A stretch of DNA of 64,000 nucleotides from Liopterus haemorrhoidalis (Eukaryota; Arthropoda; Insecta; Coleoptera; Dytiscidae): positions 33,324,301 through 33,388,300 of the forward strand of contig OZ020622.1 of the NCBI GenBank assembly GCA_963971575.1, written 5' to 3'. How positions within the stretch are numbered: the stretch's first letter is position 1; each line of letters starts with the position of its first letter. The position numbers and the translations under genes are program-made. The notes beneath the pieces are model-generated. The model did not search any database. It had not been told where the DNA came from and saw only the letters and a program-made list of their open reading frames with translations. Positions 52,405-63,839 of the stretch are shown piece after piece.

Positions 52405-55263
52405 TTAATTTTCATTAATAGTGCTTTGAACACTAAATGTATGAAGGCGACGTTTTATAGTGTTTAAACTCAAATGAAACGGATCTGCCTCCAATAATAT
52501 ATTATTAAATGTAGAAACTAATCGGCTTAAGGGGGCGTTTTGGGCATAGTTACTCCTAGCAAAAGGTTGTCTAAAAAGGTATTTATTTCTTAAGTTGCGA
52601 AGTGGTATATTTAAATTTATATTCATAAGGAGATACGGTGAATCAATTAAGTTTTTAATAATTTTAGTAAGAAAAATTACATCATTGTTCATGCGTCTGC
52701 AATGCAAGGTAATCATTTTGAAATAATAACATCTTGATAAGTATGAAACATGTGATATTGGGAAGCGATAACTCAAATAATTCAGAAATTTCTTTTGAAT
52801 TGATTCTAAGCGACGATCATATACATTATATCTGGGATTCCATATAACGGAACAATAATTTAAATGGCATAAGACAAAGGCGTTATAAAGTGTTATAAAT
52901 GTATGGTGATTTTTAAATATTTTGCATGTTCTAAATATAAATCCTAGATTCTGGTACGCTTTCTTACACACATGATCAATATGTACATTGAATAGAAATT
53001 TTTGATCAAAATACATTCCCAAGTCTTTTATAACAGATACTTCCTTTAGCAAGTTGGTATCGATGTTATAGTGATTCTGGATTAAGTTAATATTTTTGGA
53101 AAACGTTATTTGATAACATTTTTCATAGTTGAGATAAAGTTTATTATTAACGCAGTAAGTATGTAAGTTAAACAGTTCCTGTTGCATTATGACACAATCC
53201 GTTAAAGAAGATATTGTTCTAAATATTTTTAAATCGTCGGCGTATAAGAGAAAATTTGAGTGATGAAAACATTCGTTTATATCATTAATAAAAACAATAA
53301 AAAGTAATGGTCCAAGGTGCGACCCTTGCGGAACACCGGACGTGGTATAAAAATATTTAGAAATAAATCCATTTAGAGCAACAGCCTGAGATCTATTCTT
53401 TATGTAAGAGCACACCCATCTCAACAGATCTCCATGTACACCGACTTGTGCCAACTTTGAAAGAAGAATATTATGATTTAGCTTATCAAAAGCTTTGCTG
53501 AAGTCGGTGTACACGGAGTCCACCTGAAGACGAGAGTCCATTGCCTGAAAAATAAAATTCGAGTAGGCTAGAAGGTTGGATTCGACTGAGCGACCCTTAA
53601 AAAATCCGTGTTGTTCCGGAATAATGACATTTTTCAACGAATTAAACAAGTGATCGTATATGATTTTTTCAAAAAGCTTAGGGATGATTGATAGAATTGA
53701 AACTGGTCTATAATTTTTAATATTATGTCTATCCCTTGATTTAAAAATTGGGAATATCAAAGATTTTTTCCACAAATTTGGGAATATACCACTACTTACA
53801 GATTTTATAAAAATTTTGGATAGGGGCACAACAAAACCTGAAGCGCAATTTTTAAGTAATATTGCTGGAATACCATCAGGTCCAGCTCCCTTATTTATAT
53901 CTAAGGATAAGAGGCGTTGAAATATATCACCCTCAACTATCAAGTCTGTGGCCAAAGACAAATTATCTGGAAAAGAGGAAATATTATAAGAGGGATCGTT
54001 ATCGGGTTCGAAAACAGATTCAAAATAAGCGGCGAACATATTGACTATATCATGCCCTGTGGTTGCTGAAGTATTATTGAAGTTCATTATATTAGGAATG
54101 TTAGATGATGGGCCTCTTTTCATTTTAGAAAATTTCCAAATTTGTTTGGGGTCATTTTGTAAGTTTATTTCAAGAGATTTCAAATAATTTTTATAATCAG
54201 ATTCAATTAAGAATTTGCATCTACTTCTAAGAATGCTGAAAGTTATGTAATCATTGTAATTCTTGTAAATTTTCCATTTTTTATGATATTTATGTTTTTC
54301 CTTAATTACCTTAATTGTGGAGAGAGCGTACCAAAGTGGAAATTTATTATAAAATTTTGGTTTTAACGGAACATGTAGACCCAAAAGTTCATTGAGCTTA
54401 CTATAAAACGTCTCCGTCATTTGATCGACGTTCAAATTTACGAACTGATTTTCCCAATCTATAGATATTAGATCCAATGTAATAGAATCAAAATTTGCAT
54501 TGGTGAAGTTATAACATTTAAAGGATATATTTGTATTTAAATTAGTGAGTTTGAAAAATGATTTTAATGTTACTGCAAGAGGGGGATGATGATGATCAAT
54601 ATTTATGAGAGGAAAATCATTTCGTTCGACTTTTATGTTACAAAGTTTATTATGGAGTATTAAATCAAGAATTTTACAATTAGCATTAGTTATTGAATTA
54701 TACTGTGCCAAATCGCAAAAAGAAATAGTATCGCACAATATATTCGATCTAAAATTATTAACATAAGACGGAGTCAAAAACTTTTGGTTACTGAGCTTCC
54801 AAGTTATTTGGGGGATATTGAAATCTCCACAAATCAAAATAGGATCATTTTCGATGTGACACAGTATATCACATAAATGGTTCAAAAAATTACAAAGTGC
54901 ATTATCGTCATTGGGTGGCAAGTAAACGCAACAAATATGGAGTTTAAAATTAGGAACTTTAATTGTAACCCACATAGCTTCGACATTAGGAGAAAGCCAG
55001 GCTGTATTCACAAAAGAGGGTATGTTATTATTTATAGCGATAATGACACCACCACCATCGGATTTTTTTGAAGTAAAAGAATTTCTGTCACTTCTGTATA
55101 CCCTGTAACTTTCCGGAAACAATTCTTTATCAAAAACACTAGAGTTTAGCCAAGATTCGGTAAGACATAAGATATCATAATTACTATTTAAACAATTTAG
55201 ATAAAAATCATGACATTTGGTTCTTAGACCATGAACATTTTGATAATAAATGCACAGATCCAT
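52405..55263 (-). CDS. LINE ORF2: APE endonuclease and RT, intact
   Basis: 952 codons from ATG 55,263. APE domain to about residue 230 (YYQNVHGLRTK, LTESWL, GDFNIPQ, IDHHHPPL). RT about 455-730 (NYRPVSILSIIPKLFEK, DFSKAFDKLNH, SGVPQGSHLGP, LYADDLKIF with the catalytic Asp pair). The C-terminal thumb and tail (LESIQKKFLNYLSYR) are as in Jockey/CR1-type elements. It nicks target DNA and primes reverse transcription of the element RNA. No internal stop, so the copy may be young. Confidence 0.93.
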   Translation of the reverse strand: MDLCIYYQNVHGLRTKCHDFYLNCLNSNYDILCLTESWLNSSVFDKELFPESYRVYRSDRNSFTSKKSDGGGVIIAINNNIPSFVNTAWLSPNVEAMWVTIKVPNFKLHICCVYLPPNDDNALCNFLNHLCDILCHIENDPILICGDFNIPQITWKLSNQKFLTPSYVNNFRSNILCDTISFCDLAQYNSITNANCKILDLILHNKLCNIKVERNDFPLINIDHHHPPLAVTLKSFFKLTNLNTNISFKCYNFTNANFDSITLDLISIDWENQFVNLNVDQMTETFYSKLNELLGLHVPLKPKFYNKFPLWYALSTIKVIKEKHKYHKKWKIYKNYNDYITFSILRSRCKFLIESDYKNYLKSLEINLQNDPKQIWKFSKMKRGPSSNIPNIMNFNNTSATTGHDIVNMFAAYFESVFEPDNDPSYNISSFPDNLSLATDLIVEGDIFQRLLSLDINKGAGPDGIPAILLKNCASGFVVPLSKIFIKSVSSGIFPNLWKKSLIFPIFKSRDRHNIKNYRPVSILSIIPKLFEKIIYDHLFNSLKNVIIPEQHGFFKGRSVESNLLAYSNFIFQAMDSRLQVDSVYTDFSKAFDKLNHNILLSKLAQVGVHGDLLRWVCSYIKNRSQAVALNGFISKYFYTTSGVPQGSHLGPLLFIVFINDINECFHHSNFLLYADDLKIFRTISSLTDCVIMQQELFNLHTYCVNNKLYLNYEKCYQITFSKNINLIQNHYNIDTNLLKEVSVIKDLGMYFDQKFLFNVHIDHVCKKAYQNLGFIFRTCKIFKNHHTFITLYNAFVLCHLNYCSVIWNPRYNVYDRRLESIQKKFLNYLSYRFPISHVSYLSRCYYFKMITLHCRRMNNDVIFLTKIIKNLIDSPYLLMNINLNIPLRNLRNKYLFRQPFARSNYAQNAPLSRLVSTFNNILLEADPFHLSLNTIKRRLHTFSVQSTINEN

Positions 55264-55327
55264 AAAAAAATAATAATTAATTGTTATAATGTCTTAGAGA
55301 GGTCCCAACCAACAAAGTTACACCAAA

Positions 55328-56305
55328 CTATAACTTATTGGTATCCAGTTCATTAGTGATGACTATAACAGGTGACCGTTCGTTTTTTCTGACATAAATA
55401 CAGCAGTTATTGATCCATACAAACTTATAATTCTTAGTTCGAGCGAGATCGCGAGTTTGTTTAAATAGAAGTTTATTTTGATTGGTCAAATGTTCATTAA
55501 TAAAGATATTATTTTGAAAATTTGGTATCGAGATACCTGGCAAGTTCTTGTTGTCCCCTGTACGACGCTGTATCTTTGCTGCCGACAATACTTCATATTT
55601 CTTGCGTCTTGAAGTAAATTTGACCACGATATTTTTGGGGCGGTTGTTATTGTTGACCACGTGCTGTACTCGATGTGCGATGCTGATGTCCTCACTCTGG
55701 ACCGAGCAATTGAGTCCCGCAAAGACATTGGAGAGAGTATCGTAGACGTTTTCATTTTTAAATTCCGGAACACCCTGGATTTCCAAATTGTCGAGGCGGG
55801 ATCTTTGTTCAAGATTATTTACACGCAGATTGAGTTTGTGTACAGCAGATTTAAGAGTTTTGTTTTCTTCGTCCAGCTCATGAATTTTTGAACAATCTTT
55901 TTTTATAATACTGACAGTTTTTTCGAGATCTGCTATCTTTTCCCCATAAAAATTTAAAGAGACTTCAATGGTAGATAGCTTTTCAGTTAAAGTTTTAAAG
56001 TCAGACTGAATATTAGACACTATTTGTAAAATAGAGGTGAACTGAGTTTGAATACTTGCTTGGTCACTATCATCATCATCAGCAATTATTGAAACGTTGG
56101 ATTGGAGCGGACGACACTCGGCGCATTCCCACTTCATACCTTCGGCAGTCAAGATTTTTAGATCACCAACAGGAAGCCCAGCACAAGATCCGTGGTAATA
56201 GGATTTACAAGGACCGCAGCATTGTAGACCAGGAAATTTATTTATAATTTTCCCTTTGCATGTAATACAAGTCTTTGAAGCCCTTGAGGAGCTTGGAGGA
56301 GCCAT
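55328..56305 (-). CDS. LINE ORF1 with PHD finger, coiled coil and FP-like domain
   Basis: 325 codons. The N-terminal PHD-type zinc finger (CITCKGKIINKFPGLQCC, CKSYYHGSC, WECAECRP) is followed by an acidic linker, a coiled coil at about 90-170 (TLTEKLSTIEVSLNFYGEK, LNLRVNNLEQRSRLDN) and an LEIQGVPE-type FP25K/L1-ORF1-like domain to the C-terminus. It probably trimerises and binds the element RNA; a PHD finger could tether it to chromatin, which is inference. It lies 64 bp upstream of ORF2. Confidence 0.9.
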   Translation of the reverse strand: MAPPSSSRASKTCITCKGKIINKFPGLQCCGPCKSYYHGSCAGLPVGDLKILTAEGMKWECAECRPLQSNVSIIADDDDSDQASIQTQFTSILQIVSNIQSDFKTLTEKLSTIEVSLNFYGEKIADLEKTVSIIKKDCSKIHELDEENKTLKSAVHKLNLRVNNLEQRSRLDNLEIQGVPEFKNENVYDTLSNVFAGLNCSVQSEDISIAHRVQHVVNNNNRPKNIVVKFTSRRKKYEVLSAAKIQRRTGDNKNLPGISIPNFQNNIFINEHLTNQNKLLFKQTRDLARTKNYKFVWINNCCIYVRKNERSPVIVITNELDTNKL

Positions 56306-56420
56306 TACATTGATTACACTGCGAAACTGGAAATAATGAAGGGCACGCCGCTGGTAACACTGATAACTGACGTCACACTACAAACCGCTGTTGGCGCGTT
56401 GAGGAGGCACAAACTTGTTC

Positions 56421-57231
56421 AATTTAGTTTAACAGTTGTTTAAATGTTATTTAAGAACAAATAAGTGTTCATTGAATTATTTAAGCAATAAAAATACATT
56501 CACTCTGTATATTATTTTTTTCTCTTCAATTTAATATAAATCACTAATTTATTATAATTGAAAAAACCACGTAAAGTTTAAAATGATAATGGAGCACAAT
56601 TATGACACATGTATCACTTACGAAGGAATAATAAAAATGAATAATAAGTATGTATATTTTAGCCTACAGGTTGTCATTTATATATGTGCGCCTCTGAGAC
56701 GTATGTTAAGGCTTTATGTACCTCCAAAATAGATTAGACTTCTAGGGTTAAGTAAATTTTGACTTAAAATATATTGCATTACAATGTCTGATATTGTTGA
56801 GTACCTATATATTATATTTGTTAAAATATGTTGCATTTAGTGCCTATGGGCTTTTAAGGCTATATTTGTATATTTAAGGGCTCAGCGAAAAAGTGATATT
56901 TTCATACTTTCACTCAACACGTGCTCAGTTAACCTATAATTAACAAATAAGGCTTTAGAAATACTTAAATTAATTGTTGTTACATGTTAGTACAAATAAC
57001 TTTAAACACTTATACTTTTTTTTTTCTCTCTGAATGACCAGATTTTATTAACACAGTTATATACTTTTTTCAATGTCAGTGGAAAAGTAATAATCCACGG
57101 AGCCTGTTAAACATGCATATTGCATTAATGTAAATATATTTTACTAAATCATTTTAATAATTTTCTAAATCTAAGATCACTAAATTTTTCAAAAATTTTA
57201 AAGATGTTTTAGACAAACATAACTTTTCTGC
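56421..57231. other. AT-rich spacer
   Basis: No ORF, RNA gene or clear repeat was recognised. Confidence 0.45.
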
Positions 57232-58470
57232 CTCTCGACTCTTTAACTGTGATGAGACAGGAATAACTACCGTACAGAAACCTAGAAAATTATAGCTGAA
57301 AAGGGTCAAAAACCTTAGATAGAGTCACATCACTTGAAAGAGGAAGAAATACGACAAATGTAGCCTGTGAAAGTGCTAGTGGAACATTTATCCCACCATT
57401 TATGGTCTTCCCAAGAGCACGTATGCATCCAGCTTTTTTAAAGGGTGCATTTCCAGGAACAGTTGGATATCCTAATCCATCAGGCTGGATGGATTCGGAA
57501 CTGTTCATTAAATTATTTACACACTTTATTGATTGGACGATAACTACGACAGATTTGCCAAGTCTATTAATTTTAGAAGGACATTCTAGTCAAAAGTTAT
57601 TGGAGGTACTTGAATTGGCTAGAAAATCTGGAGTAATTATTTTAACCTTGCCCTCCCATGCATTGAACAAACTCCAACCATTAGACATAAGTGTATTTGG
57701 GCCACTTAAAACGTATTTGTCTGGAGAAATGGACCACTGATTGTCGAATAATCCAGGCAAAAAAAAAATAAAGGAATATGACATGCCAGATATTATTAAA
57801 AATGCTTTTATAAAAGCTATGACACCTTCAAATATAATTAAAGGTTTTGAAAAAACAGGCATTTCTCCATATAATCCTGAAGTATTCCAAGAAAGTGACT
57901 TTGCTGGTGCAGAAGCCTGAAAATCCTAGGAGTCTTGTCTGCAATAAGAGTCAAGAAACTTGTTTGAATGTTGGGTCAAGATCTTCACGTAGCTAGGATC
58001 AGATTTCTCCTGCAAGAGAGGAACAAATTTCTTCATTTAGCATTAGACAGAATTACCCTGTTAATGAAGTATCAACACCATCATGCAGCTATGTCGCAGT
58101 GTTTGAAATATCGCCTTACCGTCCACATCAACCTAGCAAGAGAAAAAGAACAAGGAACGAAGGGCCTAAAATTATAACAAGCTCTCCATATAAAAATGAA
58201 TTACAGATAAAGCAGGAATCGAAAGAAGCAAGTAAAAAAACAATATTGGTAAAGAGAAACACAAAAATAATTCCAAGAAATTAAAAGCAAAAAGAGAACA
58301 AGTAACTGAAAATAAAAAAAATATATTCCTTGCCTTTATTGTAATGAAATATATGCAAATACGTCCCAAGAAAAATGGATAATGTGTAGCCAATGCGGTC
58401 AGTGGATGCATGAGGATTGCACTGACAATGAAAAAGGGTGCAATACCTATATTTGTGGTTAATTTTTCTG
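57232..58470 (+). pseudogene. pogo/jerky-type DDE_1 transposase, decayed
   Basis: Pieces in at least three frames: D1 in FNCDETGITTVQKP, GRNTTNVACESASGTFIPPF, an open frame 57,402-57,740 (GWMDSELFIKLFTHFI, LPSLLILEGHSSQ where the family has L-D-G-H, then LPSHALNKLQPLDISVFGPLK with the third Asp), FEKTGISPYNPEVF, a basic KRKRTRNEGPK stretch and a C-terminal PHD-like zinc region (CLYCNEIY, CSQCGQWMHEDC). The second catalytic Asp is Glu here. The N-terminal CENP-B-type DNA-binding domain is missing. Confidence 0.7.
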
Positions 58471-58627
58471 CAATGATTCACTTACCCCGTAGGTTAGGGC
58501 AAGCGAGGCATTTACAGCATTATAAGTAATTTTATATTTTTTGTTAAAGATTATATTTTTTATTAATTGTTTAATGTTTATTGCAAAGACCAAAGATAAA
58601 TGTTTATTTTGCTTCAAGTGTTTTTAC

Positions 58628-59395
58628 TTAAGGCTGCGTATAACCCCCGGAGGTTACTAGTTTCTTATACAAAACTAACAATCTGAAATAAAATTAGTAT
58701 CAACCTATACATCAAATTTTGCACCGAATTGGTATCTATCTAATATGATAGTTTTAATTGTAGAAACATTTATTGTAAAAATATTATCGCTCAATAACTT
58801 AAAAATAGACATCAGCGATATTGTTCTGTAATTTTTTAAATCTATTTGTGGGTTTCGAATAACTTTTATATTTATATATTTTTGTGTAGAAATGTTCAAA
58901 TAATACGTCAATTTTTTTTCGACTTAATTACTTATAGTTTAGATCCTTCGTCGAAAAATATTACACTTAAAGATAATAGAATACCACTTGGTACACGTAT
59001 TCTTCACGAAAAATAAATCATTTTTACCCGTAACACCAACTTTGAAAACCGCGGCAGATTCAAGAGGGCGGCAAAAATAGATTACCAAGTACAATAACTA
59101 TAAGCAATTTTCACAATACAACAAAAAAGTTAGAATCATATTGGTAGAATGAAGTTTTAGGTACAATTTGCCGCATCGTACGCAAATATGCGTCGATTGG
59201 TTTACAAGATGGCGTCTATAATACAATTTGCTTATTTACAACTACCTAACAGTTTTTTCTACAATTAAAAATATCCTATTAGATAGATAAAATTTCGCTG
59301 CAAATTTTGATATATAGATTGTTATTAATTTTATTTCCGATTATTAGTTTTGTATAGGAAACTATTCAGGCCTATAGGGTTGTGCGCCGCCTTAA
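58628..59395. mobile_element. MITE with ~125-bp inverted ends and TTAA flanks
   Basis: TTAA at 58,628-58,631 and 59,392-59,395 flank a 760-bp element whose ends (GGCTGCGTATAACCC and, reversed, GGCGGCGCACAACCC) stay similar for about 125 bp, including a shared AGTTT-TTATACAAAACTAA stretch. No ORF. The flank fits a piggyBac-type (TTAA) or Harbinger-type (TTA/TAA) transposon. Confidence 0.65.
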
Positions 59396-59770
59396 TATTT
59401 AAAACTGTATTTAAAAAAAAAATCCCTTAAGGTGTCTCACTTGCCCCACCTTCCCCTTCAAGAATATAAAACTATCACAAAAAAACATGCTCGGGGATTA
59501 ATAAATTATCAAAATCGGATAAGTGGTGGCCGAAACACCATAAAGATCTTTCTGAAGCTGAAAATAAGCTATTAGATATGATATCAAAGGTGACAGTAGA
59601 GGGGGCAGCAAGGCTGCCAGAAGCTGGTGTAGATTATGCATAAGATTGTTCACTGGAGCTAGAGGTATTTAATATTTCCTATTATGAATGCAACTATATG
59701 TAGAAACAAATTATTTCTATAATAGTGCGATCTTATAATTGGTGATTATTTTATTTTATTGTTCCTTTTA
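59396..59770. other. Spacer with a short open stretch
   Basis: Around 59,490-59,642 one plus frame is open (WWPKHHKDLSEAENKLLDMI) up to a TAA; I do not recognise it. Confidence 0.3.
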
Positions 59771-59774
59771 GAAC

Positions 59775-59975
59775 ATGGATAATCAGGTGGTGGAAGACGA
59801 TATATTTGAAATTATTCAATTTGTAGAACCTATGCAAACTAACAAAGAACAAATTTTGAAAACAGATAGTAATAAGAATGAATTTAATTGCAGAGCTAAA
59901 CGAAAAAAGGAGTCATCTAAAAATTTAGAGGAAAAGGAAGAAAAAAAAAAGTATATACATAAATTGAAAGCTTGA
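59775..59975 (+). CDS. Small hypothetical ORF
   Basis: 66 codons, acidic N-terminus (DDIFEIIQFVEPMQ) and a Lys/Glu-rich C-terminus (KRKKESSKNLEEKEEKKK). A T-rich tract and TTTTAG precede the ATG, so it could be a spliced exon joined to the open stretch that ends at 59,642. No family recognised; it may be a decayed remnant. Confidence 0.25.
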   Translation: MDNQVVEDDIFEIIQFVEPMQTNKEQILKTDSNKNEFNCRAKRKKESSKNLEEKEEKKKYIHKLKA

Positions 59976-60439
59976 GCCAACCAATAAAACTAATGGCCGC
60001 ATCAATCGAAAAATTAGCTATAGCTATTTCTGGATAAAGTGTTAATAATACAAGCTATTTTATTTTTAACTTGTAGTTTTAGGGTGTTGCAGGTATAATC
60101 AGATAAAAATGTGTACAAAAGATAATACATAATTTTGATTGTATCGTTCATTTTGACATGATTACTGCAAAATATGTTGTCAAACAGCCAACCGTGGGTT
60201 TCGGCTGATGTTAGAAAGCTTTGTCAAAATTATACACATATATGATTGCATGCCATATCGTTCACAAATGAGCGTGAGTTATAAGCAGCACTAAACCGGT
60301 ACGAACAACAGAGCCCGTACATAGCTCCGGAGGACAATGCGTGTAAAAGAGGGAGTTCGGGTGAACCGTTTTCAAGAGTGACTGTTCGTGGCCGGAGAGA
60401 CACTGGTGCAAGACGTACAGTGCCGGAGCCGACGGAAAC

Positions 60440-62810
60440 AAGTCGCGGGTACCAGAACGAACGACCGAAAAGTCCAATAAGCAGAGTGAAATGATTTAAG
60501 TGTGATGCTCGCGGACACTATAAAAGAGACTGTCCCAAACGGGACGTATAAGGCAATAATAGTGCTAATAAGAAATATGTGGCAAGAGTAGGGTCGCAAC
60601 GTGCTGAGCCCACGATCACGAATTACTTACGCGTGCGCAAATTGATCAAGATGTGTGCGTGTCTTTGATAAAACGGACATAGATGGCGCGGATCACGTTA
60701 CCGGCGGTGTTCGACGACAGTGAATACTACGGGGCCGGTTAGGCCAGCGGGTAAAGGCTCTAGAAACAGCGCGGGCGACCATACCTGTAAGAGAAGTGGA
60801 AGCGGATGGTGTCGAGATGGTGATTGTACCGTATAGGCGCAGCCAGTGGATCTTCTCGTCGGACGCTCTGTTGTGGGCGTGGTTTGTGACTTCAACCGCT
60901 CTAGTCTTAGAATGGGGGAAGACACCAAACTTTGTTTATAAGCAGCACCATTTCTGCCAAAGGGGACATTCGCTCCGTGACTGGAGCCCTGCTACATTGT
61001 GTGATCAGAATTTTGTCTATTATTTCGCTACCTATCATCCATCCTACGCTCTCTACGGCCGGTAATTCCCCCATGAACCCCACCAGTGGTAATTCCTGGG
61101 CGGTAGCCCGGTCAAATGAGCTCTTCGGCCAGTACCCAGCAGGGGCTCAGCCGTAACCCCTTGCTGGTAGCCTGGTCCGTTCGCTGCCGTTAGACGACGT
61201 CCTGGATGACCTCCGACATCGCCTACGTCGCCGTCTACACCCAGACCCTGCGCCGGGGCATTGTGGCGGTAGATGCGTCGCCTCTCGGAGGGAACATAGG
61301 TCTATTTTTCCTCCCCCACATCAGCTCGTTCATCGAACTACCCCAGCTAGCGCACATGAGGGTATCAAACAAGCCTTCTTTCAAAAGATGGGAAACGCAG
61401 CTGCAGGACGTGAAGGTCTTCGATGGTTTGTCTGATTACGAAGCGGTTGTGTATACTGCAGAAGAGGTGGGCCATGAGCATACAGAGGACGAAGTCAGGG
61501 TGGGTGAACTCGTGTCGGTAGCACAATGCGAGCAATTGCGAGCTCTGATACGAAGATACAGACAAGTCTTTGCCATGAATATGTTTGAGTTTTCATATCC
61601 GAGAGGATATGAAGCAGATAGTCGATGAAAGGAAGCAACATGGGATCGTTACCGAGTCCGACTCTACCGAAAGCAGTCCTGTCTTGGTCGTGAGGAAAAA
61701 TAAGGGTGAGCCAAGACTAGTCGTGAGTCGACTAGATTTCCGGCGGCTAAACAAGCAAACAGTCTTCCCCGATGGCACAATAAGTTGAGTCGGTTGACAG
61801 GAGGCAACATCTTCGCGACATTAGACCTAGCGCACGGCTACTTATAAGTGGAACTGACTCCAGAGGCACGGGGGTAGACGGCATTTGACACACCCGACTA
61901 GAAATGTGAATTGCCGCGGATGATCTTCGTCAAATGCACCCTTCACTTTCATGAGGGCCATGGACGCATTATAAAACAGCACTGTCATGTGCTATATGGA
62001 CGATTTGATTGTCCCAGCTAAAAATTGGCAGGATTTGCTGCAAAAACTAGAAAGCGTTTTTGAGGCACTGGGAAGGATTGACTCTGAGATCCTCTAAATG
62101 CACGTTTGAAACTAAGAAACTCGAGTTCCTTGGTTTTGTCATCGAAAAAGGTTGTATAAAACCCGGGAAAAGATTTCCGAATTTCCGGTCCCAAAACGTT
62201 AGTTAAAATTTTTGGCGCACAGCAACAATGGCTAACCCGAAAAACGCACATGAATTTAGGAGATTTCTCAGATTAGTGGTTTTTTTCGGAGGTTTGTGCC
62301 GAAATTCGCTCCGAAATCCAGGTCGTTAACGTTTCTGACCAGAAAAGACAAGGCGTTCACCACAAGGCGACAAGTGAAGCAACAAGCTGCATTCGAGAGG
62401 CTACGGGGTGAGATTTATCCAGAAGCAGAGACGGAATTGCATACGAACGCGAGTGCGGAGAGACACGCAGGCATACTCTTGCAGAAAGACAAAGAAGGCT
62501 GAAGTTGCAGTCAGTTAGCAAGCGAACAACAGAAGCCGACAAGAAATATCACTCATCGCTTGGAATTGATGACGGTGACATGGTGCTTGGAGCGACCGAG
62601 AGAGTTATTGATTGGCGTACACACAGTTGTGGTTACGGATTGCCAATGTCTGGTGTACATGAATGCGCACAATACAAAGAACCCACAGATAGCACGGTGG
62701 AGCTTACTATTGCAAGACTTCGATATGGACATCAAACATCGACCAGGTGAGAAGATGCAGCACGCAGACGCGCTGAGTTGAGCACCAGCAGGGGCACTGA
62801 CGGATACCTG
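60440..62810 (+). pseudogene. Ty3/gypsy pol remnant, heavily decayed
   Basis: Seen in several frames: a single knuckle FKCDARGHYKRDC (60,496), a pol linker (61,420-61,628, QCEQLRALIRRYRQVFAM), RT start (GIVTESDSTESSPVLVVRKNKG, RLDFRRLNKQTV), catalytic region CYMDDLIVPAKN (61,990), RT end FRRFLRLV, RNase H start (ELHTNASAERHAGILLQKD) and its end (DFDMDIKHRPGEKMQHADALS). Many stops. A 32-bp LINE tail interrupts it at 62,204. It ends at about 63,010, where a piggyBac fragment begins. Confidence 0.7.
62204..62236 (-). mobile_element. Tiny I-type LINE 3' tail
   Basis: GTTAGTTAAAATTTTTGGCG and CACAGCAACAATGGC are the tail and half of the terminal hairpin of the LINE. The flanks (CCCAAAAC and CCCGAAAAAC) may be a decayed TSD. 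It lies within the gypsy remnant. Confidence 0.65.
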
Positions 62811-63013
62811 GACAGTCGTCGTTGAGAGCAAGTTAGACGTTCTTGTAGTATTCACCGAGAAGGAGTAGGTCTTAACGATACAACACTCGGACATAGCGCT
62901 GAAGAAAATTATATACATGTTGAAGAAAGATGCTACGGAGCGAAGTCCAGAAGAGAAACATCTCGAGAAGGAGTACCTGCACTGGGATAATCTGAGTACC
63001 AACTGGTACTCGT

Positions 63014-63393
63014 AGATGGCCTATGCACGTATTTTATAATGTTTTAGACATAGCTGTTATAAATGCATGGGTTATTTACAGAAATATTACTCATAGCAAT
63101 ATTTCTCGCCATAATTTCATACTCCAACTCGTTTGTGAGTTACGAGCAGAACATCAAAAAAATCGTCCAGGCTCCGCTCGTCCACTTTGCGTTACCGAAA
63201 ATATAGATGAAATGGTAGAGGAGACGAGGTCAAACAAAAGACGAACTTGTCAAATAAATACAAATTGTAAAAGAAATTAAACTTCTTGTTTTTGTGATAG
63301 TTGTAAGAAACCAGTATGTGGGAAATGCATAAAACATACAAAAAAAAAAAAAAAAACGCAATAATTTGCACTAAATGTATCACTGATTTAAAA
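63014..63393 (+). pseudogene. piggyBac transposase C-terminus (second fragment)
   Basis: RWPMHVFYNVLDIAVINAWV, NITHSNISRHNFILQLVCEL, and the Cys-rich zinc domain (CQINTNCKRN, stop, CFCDSCKKPVCGKC, CTKC). A TAA at 63,278 splits the Cys cluster, and a run of 18 A follows. Only the last quarter of the transposase is present; it joins the gypsy remnant without spacer. It is from a different piggyBac lineage than the copy at 51.1 kb. Confidence 0.8.
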
Positions 63394-63514
63394 TAAATTA
63401 AAGACAGTCAAGTATAATCGTGTTTTTCTGTATAAATCCTAACAAACACTTCTTATCAACATTAACGGAAACCCTAGCGTCAAATTGACGACGTTGGTCT
63501 TTTTAAGTAGGAAG

Positions 63515-63539
63515 CGAATGCCGGTCTTTCTAGTGTTAA
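63515..63539 (+). repeat. Candidate piggyBac 3' terminal repeat
   Basis: GAATGCCGGTCTTTCTAGTG followed by TTAA (63,536-63,539) lies about 140 bp after the transposase fragment, where the element end is expected. The left end is missing, so it is unconfirmed. Confidence 0.35.
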
Positions 63540-63838
63540 ATAGTTAAAATTAAATTCTTTTGTTACTTTCCAATTTTAAATATTTCATTTATTCTTGTAC
63601 AAAGGTGTTATTACCAAAATTATTTAATAAATAAGAATTATTTTTTATTGACTATGAACTGAGTAAATAACTTTAATACTGTGATTTTGAATGTGATATT
63701 TTTCCAATAAATAATATGCACACTATACTGTATTTTGTTTATTTATTAACTTCAATAACAACATAATTGTAGAACTCAATTACTTTATTAAATAAACAAC
63801 CCCAATCAACTCTAATATTTGTGTTTTATGTATTAGTA
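63540..63838. other. AT-rich spacer
   Basis: Nothing recognised. Confidence 0.4.
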
Positions 63839-63839
63839 C

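Larger units (their letters stand above)
52215..56420 (-). mobile_element. Minus-strand LINE with two intact ORFs
   Basis: ORF1 (56,305-55,328) and ORF2 (55,263-52,405) are both open and are separated by 64 bp. The 3' end is an (AAAT)n tail at 52,215-52,245 on the plus strand as (ATTT)n. No RNase H domain. The endonuclease-RT organisation and PHD-type ORF1 suggest a Jockey/CR1-group element. I could not define a TSD; the right boundary is approximate. Confidence 0.8.

Noticed and set aside
60796..61156. Short overlapping ORFs in a GC-richer stretch
   Set aside because: They lie in the decayed gypsy remnant between the zinc knuckle and the RT and show no motif of their own.
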